Made by a program: the position numbers and the translations under genes | From: an uncultured Eggerthella sp. | Lineage (GTDB): Bacteria; Actinomycetota; Coriobacteriia; Coriobacteriales; Eggerthellaceae | Assembly (NCBI GenBank): GCA_905203045.1 | Contig: CAJKUH010000002.1 | Coordinates: 62,001 to 126,000, forward strand | Direction: 5' to 3' | DNA: 64,000 nt | The notes under the pieces: generated by a model | What the model saw: only the letters and a program-made list of their open reading frames with translations | The model's database searches: none | Told to the model about the DNA's origin: nothing | Part shown: positions 52,261 to 61,444 of the stretch, piece by piece | Numbering within the stretch: the first letter of the stretch is position 1 | How the letters are laid out: the number at the start of each line of letters is the position of its first letter

Positions 52261-52448
52261 CTTTCGCATTAAACGCGATGACGCTGTGCGGGAGCCTGGC
52301 GGCACATCTGGCATTCAATCGATCGGGGCAGCCCTTAGGCTAGCCCCTTCCTCTTTCAAGCCAGCTGCACTCGCCAGATCTCCCGCTCGCTGTTTTTACC
52401 AACAATGCCGCAGCTGGAAGAAAGTTGCATTGCTTCATGCTTTTGGAA

Positions 52449-52470
52449 AAGAAGCCCTCTCGGGCTTCTT
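52449..52470 (-). terminator. Probable terminator of the phn operon
   Basis: AAGAAGCCC and its complement (52449-52457, 52462-52470) with a 4-base loop; on the minus strand it is followed by TTCC. It lies about 150 bases beyond the last phn gene; nothing else is seen in 52261-52622. Confidence 0.6.
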
Positions 52471-52622
52471 AACAGGAATAGTGTTCAGAGTGCTTCTCTC
52501 AGCATCGCGCCTTCCGGGGAGGTTTCCGGGCTACCGTTGATTTGGGGCGGAGATGCCGACTGCGAGCATCCGGGCCCACCAAGTATCCTTCCTGCTGCTC
52601 CCGACGGCGTTTCCAGCTCCCG

Positions 52623-53516
52623 CTACAGTGCTTTGCCTGTTATGAAGCGGTAGCCGGGGTGTGGGACTTTACCGAAGCGGCCGTGGTAGTCGCTGCCTCC
52701 GGTGCAGAACAGGCTGTAGCGTGCGGCCAGCTCTTCGCATAGCTGGGTGTCGCGATAGTCGTGGTCGGGGTGGTACTTCTCTATGCCGGAAAGGCCGGCG
52801 TCCACCAAGGCGGGAAGCGCCTCGTAGTTGTCGAACTGCCCCGGGTGCGCCAACACCGCAACGCCGCCATCAGCCACAATGGCGTCAACGGCATCGCACA
52901 TGTCCACGTACTGGATGTCGCGCTGGGCAATGCCGCCATTCTTGAACAGCGTCTTGTACAACAACTGATACTCGGCACTGGTGAATTCCGCATCGGTAAG
53001 CGCCGCCATCAAGTGTTGCTTGTAAAACCCGGTAGATTGCGCCGCCAATTCCGCTGCGTAGTCCACATCCACATCGAAACCGGCATCTAGCAGCTGACGC
53101 ATTTGCCATGCGGTGTTGGCGCTGCGACGTGTCAAGGTGGCAGAGCACAGATCGCGTACCGCGGGCGCTTCTTCGGTAAGGCCCAGCCCCAAAATATGCA
53201 CGCGGTGCTTGGCAGTGGAATCCCATGCGCTTATCTCCACGCCGCACACCACCGAAAAGCCCTGCTCAGCTGCCTGTTGCGCAATGCGGTCAAGGCCAAC
53301 CGTGGTGTCATGGTTCGTCACCGCCATATGGCTCAGGCCTTGCACGCGCGCCTTTCCCATCAGCTGCACAAACGTATCGGACCCATCGGAAAGCGTGGTG
53401 TGCGCGTGCAAGTCGGCGCGAAACTCCTGCCCAGGACGCACGCCCAGCACGTCCCACAGCTCCTCCTGGCGAAACGCCTGGGCTGTGCGCTCCTGGGCGC
53501 CCTCCCATTCGCTCAT
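52623..53516 (-). CDS. phnPP: PHP-family cyclic phosphodiesterase of the C-P lyase pathway (PhnPP-like)
   Basis: Expected to hydrolyse 5-phosphoribosyl 1,2-cyclic phosphate, the product of C-P lyase, giving ribose 5-phosphate and phosphate; this activity was shown for a PHP protein of Eggerthella lenta. Metal ligands are in DLHAHTTLSDG (His37, His39), VTNHDTT, CGVEIS, LAHPGQF and TGGSDYHG. ATG 53516 overlaps the phnL stop by ATGA, giving 297 aa. It would replace PhnP and PhnN, neither of which I see here. Assignment to this exact reaction rests on operon position and the Eggerthella precedent. Confidence 0.82.
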   Translation of the reverse strand: MSEWEGAQERTAQAFRQEELWDVLGVRPGQEFRADLHAHTTLSDGSDTFVQLMGKARVQGLSHMAVTNHDTTVGLDRIAQQAAEQGFSVVCGVEISAWDSTAKHRVHILGLGLTEEAPAVRDLCSATLTRRSANTAWQMRQLLDAGFDVDVDYAAELAAQSTGFYKQHLMAALTDAEFTSAEYQLLYKTLFKNGGIAQRDIQYVDMCDAVDAIVADGGVAVLAHPGQFDNYEALPALVDAGLSGIEKYHPDHDYRDTQLCEELAARYSLFCTGGSDYHGRFGKVPHPGYRFITGKAL

Positions 53517-54217
53517 TCCACCATCTCCCCTTTCTGCATGTTGAACTCGTGGTCGCACAAGCCTTCCATGAATTCCAAGTCGTGGAAAATGCCCAGCATG
53601 GTGGTGCCCTGCGCCTTAAGCTGCTCGATAAGCTCGCGCACCTTCACCTTCGAAGCTGCATCGAGCGATGCCGTGGGTTCGTCAAGCAAAAGCAGGCGCG
53701 GCTGCTTGATCATGGCGGCGGCGATGTTCAAACGCAGCTTTTCGCCGCCGGAAAACGTGCGCGGGTACAGCGGCCACAGCGATTCATCGATGTCGAAGTG
53801 GTGCAGCATGCGCTCGGTTTCCTGCTTGGCGCGCTCGGCATCGGCGGCGCCGAATGTTTCCAACGCACTTTTCAGCACAATGTCGTACGCGCTTTGGCGC
53901 GGCAGCGCATTTAAGAACTGAGACACGTAGCCCATCTCGTATTTGCGCAGGTACAGCATCTGGCGCTCGGTTGCCTGGCACAAATCAAGCGGCCCGAATG
54001 CCTCGGAGTCATACCAGATAGCTCCCGATTCAGGCAAATTCGTGCGATAGATGCAGCGCAAAATGGTCGATTTCCCCGAGCCGCTGCGCCCGGTAATGCC
54101 CACGAATTCACCCGGTGCAAGGGAAAGGCTGATGTGCTGGCACCCCAAAATGCGGCGATTGGCGCGGTGCATCACGAACGACTTCGAAAGGTCTTCGATC
54201 TTCAGAAGCTCTTCCAC
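53513..54217 (-). CDS. phnL: C-P lyase system ATP-binding protein PhnL
   Basis: ABC-type ATPase associated with the C-P lyase core complex. Walker A GRSGSGKST, signature FSGGEKLRLNIA, Walker B LLLLDEPTASLD. 234 residues, usual for PhnL; the N-terminal EDLSKSFVMH is typical. Coupled by ATGA to phnPP and placed 9 bases after phnM. Confidence 0.9.
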   Translation of the reverse strand: MEELLKIEDLSKSFVMHRANRRILGCQHISLSLAPGEFVGITGRSGSGKSTILRCIYRTNLPESGAIWYDSEAFGPLDLCQATERQMLYLRKYEMGYVSQFLNALPRQSAYDIVLKSALETFGAADAERAKQETERMLHHFDIDESLWPLYPRTFSGGEKLRLNIAAAMIKQPRLLLLDEPTASLDAASKVKVRELIEQLKAQGTTMLGIFHDLEFMEGLCDHEFNMQKGEMVE

Positions 54218-54226
54218 AGCTGCCTC

Positions 54227-55519
54227 CTAGCGCTCGTAGCCGTGCGGCTGATCGGGATAATGCGAGCGGTACACCGAGTTGCCGCCCACGAACGCGCGCG
54301 TGATAGCCGGCGTAGTGGTTTGGGCATCGGGCGTGCAACCGATTTCGCGCACTAGCAGGATGTCGGCGCGCTTGCCCACAGCGAGGGAGCCAACCTCCTT
54401 GTACAAGCCCACCGCTTTGGCGGGGTTGGCCGTAACCAGCGCAAATGCCTGCGGCAGCGGCATGCCGCATTCGCGATGCAAAATGAACACCGCATCGATC
54501 AGCGCCGCTGGGTAATAGTCGCTGCACAGCATGCTGATAACGCCTTCAGCCACACCCTCGCGTGCCGAAAGGTTGCCCGAATGACTGTGCCCCATCATCA
54601 CATTCGGGGCACCCGCCAGCGTGTACATGCCACGGTTATGCACCTCCCGCGCCGTTTCCATATCGACGGGGAATTCCGAGATAGCGGCACCGAGCGTGCC
54701 CATGTAGTCGAGCTTTTCCACTGAATCGTCGTCGTGTGAAGCAACGGAAATGCCCTGCTCATGCGCTAAATCTGCCAACTCTTCCAACTGCTCGGGCCCG
54801 ATTTTGGCGGCGTTCTGCTGCGCTGTCACAATCCGAGCTACCTCATCGTCGGAAATGCCGTCGCGGTATCCCTTGATGGTATTGCTGAACACCAGCAGGT
54901 CGCGATATTGGCCCTGGCCAGGCGTATGGTCCATAAACGAAATCAAATCGACCTTGCCCGCCTGCAAATAGCAGTACACCTCGTCCACGCGGTCCACCGA
55001 ATCAAGCTCCAGGCGCAGGTGAAGGCGATGGCGAATAAGGTGGTCGTGTTCTTCCCCTTCGCGCATCTGCGCAATGCAATCGGCCAGCTTGCTCACATTC
55101 TCGAAATCGCGAATAGGCTTATGGTCGAAAATGTTGGCGCCGTACACGGAAAGCGAGTGGTAAATGGTGGTAACGCCGTGCGAAACCAGCTCGCGGTCGA
55201 CCTTGTACAGCGAAGTGGGCAAGTCCATCACCACGCTGGGACGAGGCGATGCCACCGATTCGATGTAGTCGGAATGCACATCGATCATGCCAGGCGCCAC
55301 ATAGGCACCGCGCGCGTCCACTACGGGAAAACCCGTTTCCCTGTCTACCACCATGCCCGAGGTGTTTTCCTCCAGCTTGACATCAACCATGCGTGCATTT
55401 GCCAGCGTCGGAGCAATGCGTACAATGGTGCCGTTTTCCACCACGATATCGTGATTGGGAAGGATCGCCTCTTCAGTAACCACGTTACCGCCGCGAATCA
55501 CCAGCGAATTTGCTTCCAT
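54227..55519 (-). CDS. phnM: Alpha-D-ribose 1-methylphosphonate 5-triphosphate diphosphatase PhnM
   Basis: Amidohydrolase-fold enzyme that removes pyrophosphate to give ribose 1-methylphosphonate 5-phosphate, the C-P lyase substrate. Motifs: APGMIDVHSDYIES, DHTPGQGQY, ASHDDDSVEK and GHSHSGNLS, with the metal ligands of the family. I start at ATG 55519 with AAGGAG before it (430 aa); the frame opens further upstream in the intergenic hairpin. It follows phnK by 84 bases, the largest gap inside the operon, which includes a small GC hairpin. Confidence 0.92.
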   Translation of the reverse strand: MEANSLVIRGGNVVTEEAILPNHDIVVENGTIVRIAPTLANARMVDVKLEENTSGMVVDRETGFPVVDARGAYVAPGMIDVHSDYIESVASPRPSVVMDLPTSLYKVDRELVSHGVTTIYHSLSVYGANIFDHKPIRDFENVSKLADCIAQMREGEEHDHLIRHRLHLRLELDSVDRVDEVYCYLQAGKVDLISFMDHTPGQGQYRDLLVFSNTIKGYRDGISDDEVARIVTAQQNAAKIGPEQLEELADLAHEQGISVASHDDDSVEKLDYMGTLGAAISEFPVDMETAREVHNRGMYTLAGAPNVMMGHSHSGNLSAREGVAEGVISMLCSDYYPAALIDAVFILHRECGMPLPQAFALVTANPAKAVGLYKEVGSLAVGKRADILLVREIGCTPDAQTTTPAITRAFVGGNSVYRSHYPDQPHGYER

Positions 55520-55603
55520 AAAGGTAGTTCTCCTTGCGTTGAGTTCTTCATCTATGCGACGCAGGGGCAAAGCCGCACCCGCGCCGCCGGGCAAAAGCCC
55601 GCA

Positions 55604-56455
55604 TCACAGCAGCGAATACACCAACTGCTGGGTATAGGCATGTTGCGGGTCTTCCAAAACCTGGTCGGTAAGGCCCTGCTCCACCACCTGGCCGTTCAGC
55701 ATCACCAATGTGCGGTCGGCAAGCATACGGATAACGCCCAGGTCGTGGCTTACCACCAGCATGCTTACGCCGAAATCGCGTTTGATCTGCAGAATCAGGT
55801 CAAGCACGCTAGCCTGCACCGAAAGGTCAAGGCCAGTGGTCACCTCGTCCAGCAACAAAATGGGCGGGTTGTTGGAAAGCGCTTTGGCAATCTGCACGCG
55901 CTGCTGCATGCCGCCGGAAAACGTGGCAGGCGCATCTCCTGCACGCGTAAGCGGAATGTTCACCTTTTCCAGCAGTTCATTGCCGCGGGCACGCATCGAT
56001 TCCACGTTGCGGTTGCCGGCGGCAATCATCTGCTCGGCAATGTTCGAAAGCGAGGAAAAGCCCATTCGCAAGCCCAAGTACGGATTCTGGTACACCATGC
56101 CCAGCACGGTGTTGCGCACCCGGCGCTTCTGCTGCGAGGAAAGCTCCAAAAGATTCGCCTGCCCGCCATCGTAGGGAATGGCGCGCACCGTACCCGCCGT
56201 GGCAATCTGGTCGAAGTACAGGCACTGCATGAACGTAGATTTGCCACTGCCCGACTCGCCCACGATGCCCACGATTTCACCAGGGAACAAATCAAGGCTC
56301 ACGTCGCGCACCGCATGCACCGTTTTACATTTAGGGCAGATGTTGCGCTCAAGCTCACCGCCGTTCAGGCAATACGCGCACCCTTCACCAAACCGCTTTA
56401 CCACGTGCCTTACCTGCAGGCAGGGATCCTGATCCATTACGGGCACCTTCTTCAT
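55604..56455 (-). CDS. phnK: C-P lyase system ATP-binding protein PhnK
   Basis: ABC-type ATPase that docks on the C-P lyase core (PhnGHIJ). Walker A GESGSGKST, signature FSGGMQQRVQIAKAL and Walker B LLLDEVTTGLD. Between the first strand and Walker A it has a Cys4 insertion (CAYCLNGG, then CPKC), the kind seen in PhnK of Gram-positive bacteria and absent from E. coli PhnK. ATG 56455 overlaps the phnJ stop by 4 bases. 283 aa. Confidence 0.9.
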   Translation of the reverse strand: MKKVPVMDQDPCLQVRHVVKRFGEGCAYCLNGGELERNICPKCKTVHAVRDVSLDLFPGEIVGIVGESGSGKSTFMQCLYFDQIATAGTVRAIPYDGGQANLLELSSQQKRRVRNTVLGMVYQNPYLGLRMGFSSLSNIAEQMIAAGNRNVESMRARGNELLEKVNIPLTRAGDAPATFSGGMQQRVQIAKALSNNPPILLLDEVTTGLDLSVQASVLDLILQIKRDFGVSMLVVSHDLGVIRMLADRTLVMLNGQVVEQGLTDQVLEDPQHAYTQQLVYSLL

Positions 56456-57297
56456 CGCGCCTCCCCTTTCTTTCGCCTTTCCTGGCAGAAGGCGGTGTCG
56501 TTGCACTGGTAGTAGGTTTCGCTGGTTGCTTCGTCCACCAATTCGTCGAGGTACACGCCAGTGGCACCGCACAAGCGGCAGCTCTTGCCCTCGAAGCCCT
56601 CCACCGCAAACGGGTAGTCTTCGAAATCGAGCGGCTGCACGTTGGTGAAGGGCGGCACCGCGTAGATCTTCTTTTCGCGCCCCGCCCCCAAAAGCGTCAG
56701 GTTCTGCGCCTGGTTCAGCTTCATGGTGTCGAAGCGCGGAATGGGCGAAGGCGCCATAACGTAGCGGCCCTCCACCAAACACGGGTGGTCGGCGTCGGTA
56801 GTGGTGTGGCCGTAGCGCACAATCTGATCGAACAGCCCCAGCCACGCCCCGGTGTAGTCGGCTTCGGCATGCAGCGTGCGTGTTTTGGCTTCGCTGGGTT
56901 CGAAAGCACGCAGCGGCTCGGGTGTGGGAACCTGCAGAACAAGGATCTGATCTGCGGTTAGCGGCTGCTCGGGAATGCGGTGGCGCGACTGGATAAGGCT
57001 TGCATCCTGCGTTCTCTCGGTCACCTGAACATCGGTGGTCTCAGCGATCAGCTTCTTGATGTTCACGGCATTGACGCTGTCGTCGGCACCCTGGTCGATA
57101 ACCTTCACCACGTCGTCGCGGCCCACCAGCGCAAGCGTTACCTGCAAGCCGCCCGTGCCCCAGCCGCGGCCAATGGGCATTTCGCGCGAAGCGAAGGGAA
57201 TCTGATGCCCTGGGATGGAAACGCCTTTGATGATGGCACGGCGTATCTCGCGCTTCGAAGCCTCATCGAAAAAGGCGAAGTTGTACAGCTGGCGCAT
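56452..57297 (-). CDS. phnJ: Alpha-D-ribose 1-methylphosphonate 5-phosphate C-P lyase PhnJ
   Basis: Radical-SAM enzyme that breaks the carbon-phosphorus bond. The cysteines that matter in E. coli PhnJ (241, 244, 266 for the iron-sulfur cluster and 272 for catalysis) correspond to Cys240, Cys243, Cys265 and Cys271 here (CRLCGATG; QCNDTAFC). 281 aa, full length. Overlaps phnI by one base and phnK by 4, consistent with stoichiometric complex formation. Confidence 0.96.
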   Translation of the reverse strand: MRQLYNFAFFDEASKREIRRAIIKGVSIPGHQIPFASREMPIGRGWGTGGLQVTLALVGRDDVVKVIDQGADDSVNAVNIKKLIAETTDVQVTERTQDASLIQSRHRIPEQPLTADQILVLQVPTPEPLRAFEPSEAKTRTLHAEADYTGAWLGLFDQIVRYGHTTTDADHPCLVEGRYVMAPSPIPRFDTMKLNQAQNLTLLGAGREKKIYAVPPFTNVQPLDFEDYPFAVEGFEGKSCRLCGATGVYLDELVDEATSETYYQCNDTAFCQERRKKGEAR

Positions 57298-58436
57298 TAC
57301 TCACCATCCCCTTCTACCGTGGAACGAACGCTGGAAAGTTTCGATTGGAACGTGACGTAGTGCGGCAGCTTCAAATGGGAAACAAAGCCCGTGGCCTCAA
57401 CGCCATCCACGTGGTACAGCACGAATTCCTCGTCCTGCGTGGGATAGCGCTTGTCGCCCTGGTCAAGGCAGAAATCAAGCACGCTCATGGCAATGGCCTT
57501 GGTTTCCTGATGCCCCATAACCATGCCGTAGCCCATCTTGAAACCCATGCGCGCGCGTCCGTTTTCGGTGCGGTCGACGGAAAACACGCTTTCCACTTCC
57601 GTTACGGGGATGCTGCCCAAGTAGTAGGCGTCTTCTTCACCGCCCGCATCAACAGGGTGATCTACCAGCACTTCCACCATGCCGGCGCGCAGCTCGCCCA
57701 CGGTCGGGTGCGAAGGCCCGAAGCCGCGAATGGCCGCATACCCCAAGGCGGTTACGCCCTGCGTCATGCCGCGCGCCAGCGTTTGCAGGCGGGCGGAACG
57801 CGGCGCGGGGAACACCAGCGGGTCCATGGTCACATCAACCGGCGGGGCGTCATCGTCGGCGCATTCTTCGATCAAACCCTCTTTGCGCAGGTAATCGAGT
57901 ACTTTTGGCATAGCCTTCAGCCCATCAGCCGCACGCTTGTGCTGGGCGCGTTCCTCTTCGGTAAGCGCCGCACAGGCCGCCTCAAGCTCTTCGTCAAATT
58001 GGCGGCGCGCTTCTGCCGCGTCTTCATCAGTTTCGTTTTCCAGGTCGAAGCGGATGAGGCGATGCGAATAATCGCGCGTGGCGCCCAGAAGCTGCCCGCC
58101 GGGCACGTCTTTGAATGCCGCCGAGATACGGCGCTGAACAGCCATGTTCTGGGTGTCGATAACGCGGGATGTGTACGGCCGCTCGAGCGTGGAACGAAAC
58201 GCACGCAGCAAGAACACCGCTTCTTCGGGCGAACCCTGCGCCTGCTTCAGCGCAACGGCGGCAAGGCGCGGCGCATACAGCGAAGCCTCTCCCATAACCT
58301 GCTCAATAAGCCCCGGGAACGTCGCTTCAATCTCGCTCACCGAAGCCATAGCATTGCCGGCAACCCGTTCGCGTTCCAACAGCTTAAGGCTCTCTTCGAT
58401 GGCACGCCCGCCACCACGTACGGCAACGTAGCCCAT
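57297..58436 (-). CDS. phnI: C-P lyase core subunit PhnI
   Basis: Nucleosidase-type subunit that couples phosphonate to ATP ribose within the PhnGHIJ core. Begins GYVAVRGGGRAIEESLKLLE, the family N-terminus; GSIPVTEVESVF and KMGYGMVMGHQETKAIAMS are conserved blocks. ATG 58436 shares one base with the phnH stop (TAATG) and GGGAGGG precedes it. 379 aa, normal length. Confidence 0.94.
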   Translation of the reverse strand: MGYVAVRGGGRAIEESLKLLERERVAGNAMASVSEIEATFPGLIEQVMGEASLYAPRLAAVALKQAQGSPEEAVFLLRAFRSTLERPYTSRVIDTQNMAVQRRISAAFKDVPGGQLLGATRDYSHRLIRFDLENETDEDAAEARRQFDEELEAACAALTEEERAQHKRAADGLKAMPKVLDYLRKEGLIEECADDDAPPVDVTMDPLVFPAPRSARLQTLARGMTQGVTALGYAAIRGFGPSHPTVGELRAGMVEVLVDHPVDAGGEEDAYYLGSIPVTEVESVFSVDRTENGRARMGFKMGYGMVMGHQETKAIAMSVLDFCLDQGDKRYPTQDEEFVLYHVDGVEATGFVSHLKLPHYVTFQSKLSSVRSTVEGDGE

Positions 58437-59065
58437 TACTCGGCCCTCCCATCGCATGCGATGTCGTCGATGCTCACGATGCGGGTGGTGCGCGGAATGG
58501 CGGCAACATTGCCTTCCTCGTCTACCAGCAGAACCTCAATGCCGCACGGATATTCATCGCCGCGCTGCTGGCGGGCACGTGCCCACGCAACCTGATTCAC
58601 ATACAACTTTGCCGTGGTTTCGATTCCCGGCCCCTCCAATTCCAGGCAGTGGAGCCCGGAAGCCGGAGCATCGGAAACGGCACCGCACAGCAACAGCACG
58701 CTGGCACCTAGTTCGGGTTCTACCAACGTGCCTTCCTTGGCCTGCAGCAACGCTTCGCACTGCACCTCATCGTTTTTGGAAGGCACCAGCACGAAATCGG
58801 CTTCTGCAGTACCAGCCTGCTTGGCGTGGGTCTGCATGGTAATCCAACGGCTCATATTTTCCGCATCAGGCCCGGCAACGGCAAACGTCACCGCCTGGTC
58901 AACGAACAGGCGCAGGGCCGTCTCGAAATACGGCGGCAGCAAAGGCGCTTCGCCCGATTTCGGGAACGCATCGACTTGCCCCACCGTGCCCGGGCGAGCA
59001 AAGGCGTTCAGCACCTGACGAAACGCCCGCTGCGTCAGGTGGGTTTCCAAAGTATTCGCTATCAT
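58436..59065 (-). CDS. phnH: C-P lyase core subunit PhnH
   Basis: Structural subunit of the C-P lyase core. Begins with the typical TQRAFRQVLNAFARPGTVG; 209 aa, slightly longer than E. coli PhnH. It overlaps phnG by 4 bases (ATGA) and phnI by one. Confidence 0.92.
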   Translation of the reverse strand: MIANTLETHLTQRAFRQVLNAFARPGTVGQVDAFPKSGEAPLLPPYFETALRLFVDQAVTFAVAGPDAENMSRWITMQTHAKQAGTAEADFVLVPSKNDEVQCEALLQAKEGTLVEPELGASVLLLCGAVSDAPASGLHCLELEGPGIETTAKLYVNQVAWARARQQRGDEYPCGIEVLLVDEEGNVAAIPRTTRIVSIDDIACDGRAE

Positions 59066-59496
59066 CCTTGAACTTCCATCGTCGAAAAATCTACCTGAGT
59101 GCGAAGCAGCGCTTCCGAAAGCTTCTGCGCACGTTCGTCCAAACGGTGCTGCTCTTCAGCGAGCGCCTCGTCCCAACCGCGCAGCAAAAGCTCGTTGCCG
59201 CCAGCGGCATACACGGCGTCTACCACCGCCAAATCACGCGCCTTCTTGCGGTCTTCGCCCAGCACCATGCCGTAGCCATGGGCACTGCCAATGCGCACCG
59301 TGCATGAAGTCATCAACGCTTCGCCCAGATAAAACAGGCTGCGCTGTGCGTCTTCGCGCATCTTCAGCATCACCAGTTCCTCGGCCGGCTCCTTTACCAC
59401 TGCCACGGCAAAATGCTGTTCGGCTTCGCTGGCCATGCGGGAAAGCATCTTGCGATTGCCGTCCACCAACACGCGTGTTCGTTCTTTTCTGTTCAT
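59062..59496 (-). CDS. phnG: C-P lyase core subunit PhnG
   Basis: Small core subunit of the C-P lyase complex. Contains EEL VMLKMREDAQR-type and GSAHGYGMVLGEDRKKA motifs of PhnG; 144 aa, normal length. Starts 8 bases after phnE2. Confidence 0.9.
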   Translation of the reverse strand: MNRKERTRVLVDGNRKMLSRMASEAEQHFAVAVVKEPAEELVMLKMREDAQRSLFYLGEALMTSCTVRIGSAHGYGMVLGEDRKKARDLAVVDAVYAAGGNELLLRGWDEALAEEQHRLDERAQKLSEALLRTQVDFSTMEVQG

Positions 59497-59504
59497 CTAC
59501 TCTC

Positions 59505-60524
59505 CTAGTTCTGCACGAGGTAACGCTTGCGCAGCTGGGTGGAAAGCACCTCAAGCACAAGAGCAACTGCCAAGCAGAAGTACACGATTATTCCCACCTC
59601 GTGGATGTCGTAATAGAAGCTGCCCGCCAAGAACAGCTGGTAGCCAATGCCGCCAGCGCCGGCAACGGCGCCCACGGCCACCGCATTCACAAAGTTGATT
59701 TCAAAACGGATAAACGTCCATGAAAGGATTTCGGTAAGCTTTTCCGGCACCACCGCCGAAAACACCACCTGCCACCACGAGGCACCCGATGCCCGCAGCG
59801 CTTCCACCACGCCCGGGTCTACTTCTTCGAAGCTTTTCGAATATGCCTTGGTAAGGTAGGCAACGCCGTGGAACAGCAGGCCTGCCACCGCCGCTTCGGG
59901 CCCCAGCCCAATAGCCACCGTGAAAATGAGTACCCACAAAATGGTGGGGATGGCGCGGAACAGCGACATGGCTGCCTTGATAACATTGGAAACGCCGCGA
60001 TTGGAAAGGTTCATGGCAGCAAGCAGCCCCAACACGAACGCAATGACCGCACCGAGCACTGTGGTGAGCGTCGCCAAGGCCAACGAGGTGAACAACCCGT
60101 CCACCAAATCGGCCATGGTGAAGTGGCCGCCCAACCCAGGTTGCGTGAGCATGGTGAAGAAATCGCCCACAGCATCGGCAGCAGCAACGGCCAAAGGCGT
60201 GTCACCGTAATCCATCAGCACGAACGTCAGCACGGTTACCGCCGCCAGCACCCCAAGCGTTGCGGCAAGCACCGCATTGGGTTTGTTCAGGCGCCGGGTT
60301 TTGATGCGCCCCGTGCGGGTTGTGCGCGCGCCGGCGGGGCTGCCCGCGCATGTCTTGTCCGCCATCTTGCCCATGCATGCCTTATTCTCCGGCTCCCCCG
60401 GACAGACGCCGCGCGCGACGTCAGCCGTCGCTGGAACAGGTGCGTCCTCGGCAAGCCGGCTTTCTTCTTCAGGGAAATTCAGCTTTTCATCAGCGGAAAC
60501 AGGGGACATTGGAATCTTGCTCAT
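59505..60524 (-). CDS. phnE: Phosphonate ABC transporter permease PhnE (second copy)
   Basis: Membrane subunit of the phosphonate importer. The permease domain (about 110-339) shows the EAA-loop motif YSKSFEEVDPGVVEALRASG and six helices. The first 75 residues are a polar, Cys-containing cytoplasmic tail (VCPGEPENKACMG) not found in most PhnE proteins. Overlaps the first phnE by 4 bases. Confidence 0.9.
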   Translation of the reverse strand: MSKIPMSPVSADEKLNFPEEESRLAEDAPVPATADVARGVCPGEPENKACMGKMADKTCAGSPAGARTTRTGRIKTRRLNKPNAVLAATLGVLAAVTVLTFVLMDYGDTPLAVAAADAVGDFFTMLTQPGLGGHFTMADLVDGLFTSLALATLTTVLGAVIAFVLGLLAAMNLSNRGVSNVIKAAMSLFRAIPTILWVLIFTVAIGLGPEAAVAGLLFHGVAYLTKAYSKSFEEVDPGVVEALRASGASWWQVVFSAVVPEKLTEILSWTFIRFEINFVNAVAVGAVAGAGGIGYQLFLAGSFYYDIHEVGIIVYFCLAVALVLEVLSTQLRKRYLVQN

Positions 60525-61444
60525 ATGATGCGCCTCCTTACGTAGTTCGAAAGCGCCTCGCAGCAGATAACCACTACCACAATAAGCAGGATCACTAACC
60601 CCGCTGCGTCGTAACGGAAGCTCTTGTAAAACAGGTTGAACACGAACCCGATGCCGGTGCCAGTAAGAATGCCCACCAGCGTTGCATCACGGATATTGGT
60701 TTCCACCATGTACAGCATCCAGCTCACCACCGCCGTGATGGAAAGCGGGATAACCCCCTGTGCCACAATTTGCAGGTAACTGGCGCCTGTTGCACGAAGG
60801 GCTTCGATGGTGCCTTGGCTTATCTCGTCGATGCTTTCCAGAAAGCAACGCGTCAGGTAGCCGAAGCTGCCCAGGAACAAAGCCAAAAAGCCCGTGAATT
60901 CACTTTGATGGAACGAGAACAGCAAGATAAACGCCCAGGCCACCACAGGAATATTGCGGAACAGCGAAGCGATGCCGCGTGCCAAAACCTGTGCCACGCC
61001 GCCAAGCCCCACTGAACGCGACCCTAAAACGGCAACCACATAGGTAAGCACAGCTGCCGTGGTGCTGGAAGCCACCGAATCAAGCACGGTGGAAAGTAAC
61101 GCCGGCAAAATCTGCGGCAGCTTTTCCAGCGAAGCCGAACTGGGCAGGAAATTCACCGCCATCCAGGCAAGCCCAGAAGGGATATCCACCACAGCCTCGG
61201 CGAAGTCGAACCCCACGTATCCGCCCGAAACAGCGTTGATGGCAACAAACCCCACAGCCAGCCCCGCAATAACAAGGCTGCGCTTGCGGAAGAATTTCTG
61301 TGCCTCAGGCGCCTTCGGGTCGAGTTTCGCGGAGCCGGTAAAGCCAGGCCCCGCCCCCTTTGGCGTACCCGCGGGCACCGTCTGGCCTGCACCCGCGGCG
61401 TTCGCGCTTGCAGCAGGCTGCGTATAATACGACGGCAAGCTCAT
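60521..61444 (-). CDS. phnE: Phosphonate ABC transporter permease PhnE (first copy)
   Basis: Partner permease of the importer, 307 aa, with the EAA-loop ESIDEISQGTIEALRATG and RNIPVVAWAF. The two copies are diverged and presumably form a heterodimer. ATGA overlap with phnC. Confidence 0.9.
   Translation of the reverse strand: MSLPSYYTQPAASANAAGAGQTVPAGTPKGAGPGFTGSAKLDPKAPEAQKFFRKRSLVIAGLAVGFVAINAVSGGYVGFDFAEAVVDIPSGLAWMAVNFLPSSASLEKLPQILPALLSTVLDSVASSTTAAVLTYVVAVLGSRSVGLGGVAQVLARGIASLFRNIPVVAWAFILLFSFHQSEFTGFLALFLGSFGYLTRCFLESIDEISQGTIEALRATGASYLQIVAQGVIPLSITAVVSWMLYMVETNIRDATLVGILTGTGIGFVFNLFYKSFRYDAAGLVILLIVVVVICCEALSNYVRRRII

Noticed and set aside
54908..56512. 534-codon plus-strand ORF across phnM/phnK
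   Set aside because: Antisense shadow; both phn genes beneath it have complete catalytic motifs.
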